A program made the position numbers and the translations under genes. Positions 14,201-23,200 of a stretch of DNA of 64,000 nucleotides are shown one piece after another. This DNA is from Saxidomus purpurata (taxonomy: Eukaryota; Mollusca; Bivalvia; Venerida; Veneridae): positions 26,795,206 through 26,859,205 of the forward strand of contig JAFMSR010000005.1 in assembly GCA_022818135.1 (NCBI GenBank), in the 5' to 3' direction. The notes under the pieces were generated by a model. The model had not been told where the DNA came from. It saw only the letters and a list, made by a program, of their open reading frames with translations, and made no database searches. The stretch's first letter is position 1. Every line of letters begins with the position of its first letter.

Positions 14201-17200
14201 AAAATCTAAGAGAAAATGTGTATGGAGGCACTCTTCAATTAAACAGACTTGGAGATAAAGTATGTATTTAAGTAACTATAAAATGGAAGCGAAAGCCATC
14301 TGTTTTACAAAATGTATCAGAATTTGACGTAAAAATTTTAATTGATTTAAGCATACTAAAGTTAGAAATGAAATCAATGTGATATGAATTTTAAATGTAA
14401 GAAACTGACAAAAATTCTATAAAAGCAACAGCTGTAGAAATATTTACCAGCATAAGTCGTACCGGAGTGAAGTAGAAATGTTCATTCACGTAGCTTTAAC
14501 GAAACAATATTTTTACAGGTCTATACAGCTGTCGATGTTACTTTAACCTTTGGTAAGTTGTTCGACCTTCTTTAACTATGTAGACTTTAATCCTCCATAA
14601 ACAAGTTTTTTTCCGCAGAGTACAGTTTGGCGGGTACCAGGCCCGAACCCGACATCGACAGCAACACCAAACATGTTACCTTCCATCTCGACTAATGTAT
14701 TTTATTTGCTTTAATAAAACCACAAAATTTCAGAACAAGTGTAAATAGTTCACGAAGTGCTGTCTATGTTAGTGACAATATCACGTTACTTCATGTTCAG
14801 AGAAATTAACTACACAGAAATTATCAGTCCGCTTTTGGCACACGGTAAAACATTCATTGCAAGTTTCAGAAAACATTCAACTTAGCAGGAATGCACCATG
14901 AACTTCCCCGGACGAAACAAATCAAAACAACTATAAAAATGGTTTTATTGTTAATACAAGCATTTATTCGTTTCAGGATGGGTGACACCAAATGTGAAGG
15001 TACCCAATGTGAAGTTGTCTCAAGCATATAGCTATGAAGTCGAAGTATCAATACCTTCAACCCAACACGTATACTCTACCAAGGTTTGCCAGAAGCAACA
15101 TTTTACAACTTTTTACTCGAAATTGCTTTTATAAATTCCAAACTATCCATACGAAAAAGATATTCCGTCTGGGATATTTACATGCATTAATTCAAACAAC
15201 ATCTGTTTGGAAGTTTTAAAATGATACATAGGAGTAGTGCTGTTCGTTTTGACCATAACTTATATTTTGTTTCAGCTGAACTACGTACACCTGCGATTCT
15301 AATTGTTAATGTGGAAAATTTTATTGTTAATTGAAAAACAATAAATTCCGATCCCATAATCACCCTACTCTTGTAGGTTTGGTACGACGACGGGTTCAAG
15401 ATACTTCGGTATGACCCACATTATAATCATGTGATGTACCCATATTATACAACCAGTCCGTTATCAATTGTAGAGGACTACAACACAGGTAAGTCTACAA
15501 GTAAATGAAGTCTTCTAAAAAAGTCCAGAACTAAGTATATCTTAGCAGGGCAGTTATCAGTATCTGTGAATTGCCGTACATCATTATACCCCCGAAACGA
15601 AAAGTGTGTTTCTGTGTGTGGGGGAAGTATAGGAGTCACCCTGTGGTCGGTCGGCCCGTTGCATTTGTCAGTTGCATTTTTCTTGAAAACTGCTGGTCGG
15701 AATTCAATACAACTTCTTTCACAGGTCATAGCGCAATGAGGGAAAATGCAATGTACAAGAACTATAACTCTATCTTGACTCATCACAGAGTTATTGCCAA
15801 GAACCCTAACTTTACCTTAGATTTTTTTTGATATTCTGTCACTTATAACTTCTTCAGTTGACAAAGCACTCTTGTGGGGCTATTAATCACATTCAGTGAT
15901 AAGCCTAGTTCATTTTTTTAAATTTAATTTTCGATTGCGAAACACGCTCTTACCATTTTGGTCAGCTCTCGGGACTGACTTCTGATGGAATCAACCTCGA
16001 AGAGAAAGAGATGCAATTTGATAATATATCAGAACTGATCATTTGCTAAGTTTTGATTTGTTTATCTGGTATATACCACATTCGTGATTCATATCGTGAT
16101 ACATGTAACTTCTTGAATTTATATTGACTTTTTATGTTGGACTTAAGATAGTGAAATAGAAATGGATATCAAAGTCAACGTCCTTGAAAAGGAAAGGAAA
16201 ACATTATATAATTTTTCAATAGTTCTTAAAGCTACTTTTTATATTTTTGTAACATTATATAAAATCTTTTTAGAAAGAATACCTTTACCTATATTGTGTT
16301 TGCGATGAAAGGAATACATATTTCATTTTCCTTAGGAATTAAGTACATTACGGACAAGGTCTACCGCAACTGTACAGTAACACAGATCGGACGATATGAT
16401 TTTGGTTCAAACGAAGCCCCAACTGATTTAACAAATTCAACATACAAACTGTTTATTAAGGATCCATTGCAAATGTTTAAAATCGACGACACTTACTTTT
16501 TTGTAGGGCAGGTAAGCTGATATAGCTTATATTTATTCAAGCCACTATTTATCATTTTATTTCAACAATAATGTCAAAAGTATAGCTGAAATAACATATA
16601 ATGGTGAAGCAATAATAACAAATGTGTAGCTGAAATAACAGATAATGGTGAAGCAATAATATCAAATGTATAGCTGAAATAACAGATAATGGTGAAGCAA
16701 TACTGCCGAATGTAATGCTGAAATAACAGATAATGTCTAAGCTACAATGACTAATATATAGCTGAAATAACAGATACTGTCTTAGCAGTACTGCCAAATG
16801 TAAAGCTGAAATAACAGATACTGTTTTAGCAATAATGCCAAATGTAAAGCTGAAATAACAGATACTGTTTTAGCAGTACTGCCAAATGTAAAGCTGAAAT
16901 AACAGATAATGTCTTAGCAGTAATGCCAAATGTAAAGCTGAAATAACAGATAATGTCTTAGCAGTAATGCCAAATGTAAAGCTGAAATAACACATAATGT
17001 CTTAGCAGTAATGCCAAATGTATAGCTGAAATAACAGATGATGTCTTAGCAATAATGTTTGCAGTATTGTTTATATTATATATTTTTCTTCACAGCAAAC
17101 TGTTCGTGGTATGACTTGCAATATGTTTGAGTCTTTACGGACAGATTTTATCTGGAACAACACTGTCGTCAATGCAGTTTTCAGATACGCCTTTCTCTCT

Positions 17201-20200
17201 GTAAGATATACCTCTTGTTTAGATTTCTTGATTTCCAATTTTCTTGTTTATACTGATTTTGAATAAAACCAGGCAACATTAATCATTATTAATTTTTAGA
17301 AACTTATTTACGTGGATATCTACATGTAGTAGTATTCTATAGCACTCGTTGAATTTTCATGCCATAAAGCTCAGTTTTTGTGTTATTGTATAAACAGGAT
17401 GAGTGGATGGAGATAAGCGATGGTTACTTGGGAGGAGCTAGCGGCCAGCCAGTCAGACTTGAAATAACTGTGCTTAAGGTTGTTTTCTTCAAACACACCT
17501 TTTCTTGTATTAACATATTAAACTCGTCTTCATATGATATAATCTTTTGGTGTTAAAGGTATCACATTTTCATCATAAATGAAACTAATAATAAATAGAA
17601 CTTGAAATGCGCCTCTTTAAAGTGACATTATGCGTCTCTTACTGCACATAGTGTATTTTGGTGATAGTTTTATAAAAGCAATTTTCGTTTGCTGTGCATT
17701 TAAATGTGTTAAACGAATGATAATGCCACATTCGTTTTTGAAGTTGGTGCTTTAGAAATAAAAAAATCGGACTAATAAATAATAGTTCCTTCCTTCGCAG
17801 TGATCTCCATTGTGTTGTTAAAATTGTTGGTGGAGAGATTTTGGCAGTGGAAGTGAAGCAACTCCTGCATGCAGTTTTTTCTTTCTTAAATTGACTCTCC
17901 CAGTCAAAAAAGGAAAAGTAATATTAGAAGGAAGAAGGTAGAAGGAAGAGTTTGGTGTATTGGGTTAAAAGCTATTATTTCCTCTACCCTTTTTACACAC
18001 ACCTATTTCAGCTGATTTTTACTTAAAAAAAAATGTGCATGATTCCACTTTAAATGGTGTTCTGTCTGTGAAATAACAAAAATGAATAAATACAACCATT
18101 TCACCGGAATATCAGTTGCTGCAGTATCTGTTATTTATTATAACAATAAAGACATTTTGTTTCAATGTAGCCTACTTACTATACCGAATATAACTTCTAC
18201 GACTTTGATATGGACCATCCAGATATGTCTCTTTTTGATGTACCGCATTGCTACTCGACAACAAATGCAAAAGAGTTTCAAGTCACTTTTCCAGGTAAGC
18301 AACTTAGGGGTCGTCGAAAGTACTTAATTGCTTATTCTTATACTGTACATGGAAATAGGATCTGGTATGATTAAACATAGCAACATAATATCTCGTATAA
18401 TTGAGTCCTAGCTGGAAGTAAAATATACTTTAAAATCGTCGTAATACAATTTTTAAAGCTACATCAATAAAAGTACATTTTTAAGTTTTTCCAGCGATTC
18501 TTACAGTCAAAAGACAGTTAGAAATTCTATGTTCACAGGTCAGTGTTACAAGAATGAAACTTCGGTGTATCATAAATTCATTTTCAAACAAGAATGACGC
18601 TATAATCATTTTTACAGCTTTTATGCACACAAAAACTTGAAATGATTTCAAATCAATCACGTGTTATTTAACCAAAATGCCAGAAAGATTGAATTGCTGA
18701 CTCTCAGTCTCTCTCTGATTGTTTCTTTCTCGAGTGGCGTTCCAAATCGCGTGTTTCATACACAGAACTCCATATTTACATTATAAGCATAGGAAAAAGT
18801 ACACATACTGATTGTCTGCAGATTGTTTTGTTTTTAAATAGAGTTAGTTACAAAAAAACGTATGTTAATAATGAGGAGGAAATCTCAATAGATTATTTAA
18901 ACTCTTTCCTAGAAAAGTAAAAATATACAGCTGAAAACAAGACCCGTACATCAGGTATCAAACCCTATCGGGTACATTTTGTAAATGAAAATGTTACCGA
19001 TAGCAATGTTCCATGGTTTCATAGCGATCTATTTGCAGGAAAGTACGAAACGTACCTTAATACGAGCGCGAAGATGTTCCTGATTGAAGCTACCTTCATT
19101 ATGTCGAGATTGTCAGGGGCATCGATACATAGGTTCCAAGGCACACGTCTAGATCATGATAAAGATAATGTTTATCTGACAAGTTCTCTTGTGGAGCAAC
19201 CAAATAAATCATGTAAGTATGGAGAAAATATTAATATTCATTAACAATTCTTTTCTTAATACGAGGCCAATAAATAAATACACAAGTGGTTATTTTATCC
19301 TGACAGAAATCTGTGGCGTCATGACCAATGCAATACAGCGGTATCTATTTCGTCAAGCAGAATGACAACATTGTCTAAAGTAAAGTTATATATGTATATT
19401 TGAGATTATTGCACTTTATTTTACAATATGGTTTAATCTACGTTCTTTCAACGGTGTTAACATGCATTTTGAAAAACTTATGCACCGCAAAACGTTTTGC
19501 CGATGCCACCTTGTAATAAACACTGACGTAACAAATTATACCCTTGCTTTCTAGTATATTTTACGAGGATGTCAAGTGGATTTGTACCAGAACATGTTGA
19601 CAAAGTTATATCTGAATCACAGTCTCCTAGCCAATGTGCGACCACGTGTTTCAGCAATAGCGATTTCGTTTGTAATAGTTTCTATGTTTGTACGGAGAGC
19701 GCCCAGTGTTTACTAAGTAGGAAACACGCTCCTGACGGTAAAAATCAAACACAGACTACATGCATTTCCTACTCAAGTAAGTTTATTTTCAAAACGTTGT
19801 GAAAGTAATAATAGGATACATTTCTGCCAGTTCATACTGTTACGATGAAACACCTATAAAGAAATGTTCTTTTTCGTGCCAAGCGAAAGTGATTAAGCTT
19901 TTAAAGAAACCTCTGAACTTACACATGTTCGCATAGGTATATTCCAGTTTCTCTAGAATACCGGTACATGCTATAACGGCATGACAGACCAATAAATGTG
20001 TACATGTAATACAGGTGGATTTCTATAGTTTTCACTATTACTGAATGTTAGTTATTTAAATTTCGGTGAGTAGAACTTACACATAGTACAATGGTCTATT
20101 ATAGTTCATCACATGGTCAGATATTTTGTTAATCTCATGCTCATTCTCATCCGTTTATCACATAGTCATTCTCTTGGCTACGAAATACATATAAGCGAGC

Positions 20201-23200
20201 CTACTATGTATAACAATATAATCTGATTACCTGAACATTACTTGTCGCTTTTCTTACAACTATATCCTTGGTCATGCACAGTGGTCCGAGTGTTACATTG
20301 TTGTTGTTGTAGGAGTTTTACTTCCGTTCCAACCGTATTTTGGTCATTTTAACAGGCGGACAGTTTACCTAATCAACTTTCTCTGAGAATAACCAGCAGT
20401 AGACTCCTACCTTCGGTAAAAAATGCCAACTTTCTCACATCAAAAGGCATGATTGGTAGCATTTCTCGAAGCCATGACCCTCAACCAAACAGAAACTACA
20501 GGGATTTCAAGTCAGCGACAACGGAGGCCTCGTGTTACTTTAACATCATGTTGAAAAAGATGAAAATACAAGAAACTATTAAATTTGTCCGCAAAAGCTT
20601 GAAATATAAGCTATGAGCTCATGAGGTCGTCCCCTGGGTTGTGCTGGTGCTAGCTATAATATATCACACGCATATTAACATGGGCATTACGAGAAATAGG
20701 AGCGCCTCCGTGGTCGAGTGGTTAGGGTCACTGACTTGAAATCACTGTTATCATAGATTGAAGGTCATGGGTTCGAGCTCTGCTACCTAACGTGTCAGTG
20801 TATGAAGGGAAGTTGGCACTTTTGTTCCGAGAATAGGAATCTGTACTTGTTCTTACTAGGAACGAATGTTAAGTAAACTGCCCGCCATTAAACATAATCG
20901 AAATACGGTTGGAATGGGTGTTAAACTCCTATAACAACAAAAAGTACGAAAAATAGGAAATAACAATTTAGAACACCATTATTTTGAATCGTAAATTCCT
21001 ATTACTGTAAGAATTTTGTAAAGCGGCAAAAGTATCAAAACATTAATTACAGCAAAAGGAGTGTCGAAGTAAACCAGCAATTAACTAACATGATAGCCAA
21101 TGAAAAATATTAATATAAACATTGATAGCGAATGCCTCTTTTAGCTTTGAACTCCCGTGAAATCTTACAGAACGCGAGGATTTTCGTAATATTAAATTTT
21201 CAGAGGCCCAAAATAGGGGCAATTTATACTTAGGTATCCAGTGTGGAATTATTGTTCCCACTGCATATGTTTTCGATAAATGTAATGCTGTTGAAAGTTA
21301 AAATACATAATAAATGATTTTCTTTTACATAATGGTAGTGTAATGCACTGTCTCGTAACTCCAATGTTACAGCGACGGCTGACAATGGTTTTAGATGAAC
21401 GGCTATTGTTCTTATTTGAAATAGACCTAATTTTATACATTAAGAATCGAAATTCAAACAATAACATTCAAAGCTGTATGGTGTGACTTATTCCATCTTT
21501 TATTATATTCGAATGTTCAAATACTGTGGTAACACAAACTATATGCTTTAAACTAGCATTATCATTTGATTAATCGTTTTAACCAACTGATAGCAGATGT
21601 ACTCAATAAAACAATGATTACCCTTGTGTTCAGGGACAGTGGACAATTCAACTGCAGAATTCAGTAACATGATTGCATTTCTAAATCTACAGAATTCAGT
21701 GTTTACCAACAATTTTACACTGGCGATCCCAATACCCGGCACGGACAAAGTAAGGAATTCTAATTTTATTTTCTAAATGCATGACCTATTTTAGCGTTGG
21801 AAAAACTGTACGACTAACTGCAGACTAAACTCTTGTCCCAGTACTGTTCACCTTAGATTGTAATCATTCATAATTAAAAAGGGATTTCCTCTTATGATAT
21901 ATTTTAATGACTCAGACAAACTAGCCAGCAAGAGTGCATTATATAATTAAAATATTTTTGACATAATAAACATTCTGCATTCGAAATCTTTAATTGTTGT
22001 TTGTGTTCATGAATTACAGAGCAAGGTGTTCACAGCAACTTACATCAAAGACGTTTTTCTGTCAGACAAGCTACACGATAACCAAGGTATTGTTTACATT
22101 GAGTATACCATAAGTCTTTAACTATCAATTGTTTATCAATGTGTCTAGAGATAAAATTTCTTTAATTTTGACATTTGTGACTAACTTATTATTGAATTAT
22201 TATTTCATTATATTACTCTTAATTTTTACTAGATTCTACTGTTCTATATGGTGCAGTTAAATATCAGGACAAGCTTTGCTACATTGCATAAGTCTCTGAC
22301 AGATACTATGAATGTTGTAATTTTGTAGCCAAACCTGAAAAAGTTATTACCGTAACCTTTGTTTTACAGATAATGCCCTTCTCAGTTTCGTTATTCATTC
22401 GCACTCTACAGTGATCCCCATTGACGAAAGCCTAAGCTTCCTTGATGTCAATGGTTGTGCAACCGCCTGTCTTACACAGAATACCTTCCAGTGTCATGGA
22501 TTCAGTTATTGCTTGAACAAGTACATGTGTGTGATGAGCAAAAAGCATCCAGATCAGTTGAACAACAAGGACATACAAAGTCAAATAAACTGCACTACAT
22601 ACAATAGTAAACATGCCAATTAGTATATCCTCCGATCTTTCAATGCCATGCAATGTTACTGTTGCGAAAAGGAGTAATCCTGAACTTTATCTATATTCAG
22701 ATATTTTAGTGCGAAAGTCTTGGTGTCTTTTTAAATAATACAATGTAATGATTTCTGTTTGAATATTCATTCTATTGAGGGAAACAAACTGTCAAAAGAC
22801 TTATTATACTCTGTTTTAGGAAAGTATATGAGTGAATATGTCCAGCTTAAAGGGGTAGCATCATTGGCATCATCATCCATTCCCTTTAGTACGATTGAAA
22901 CAAACGAAATGTGTGCTCAGTCTTGTTCGACTAATGGCGAGTGCAGAATGTTCGAATACTGTGGTAACACAAAACAATGTGTGCTATATGATGAAAGGAA
23001 CTTTGGAATACAATATAATCAGTCCCTTAAGGCTTGTAATGTATACACAAGTAAGTTCCTATTTTATAAAGCCAGTTAATGTATCGGTCTATAGATGGTA
23101 ACATATTACTATGCAAGGACAGTTACAAGAAATACTTTACTTTAATAAGCGGTATTCTAATGTATCATCTGTAACAGGTATGATTTTCTTACACCCGATA

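Noticed and set aside
16552..16797. Minus-strand 81-codon frame
   Set aside because: It lies in the 44-bp minisatellite, whose period is not a multiple of three; no coding repeat is kept.
20699..20785. Functional tRNA-Ser gene
   Set aside because: A and B boxes are present, but the acceptor and anticodon stems do not close and a SINE body follows.
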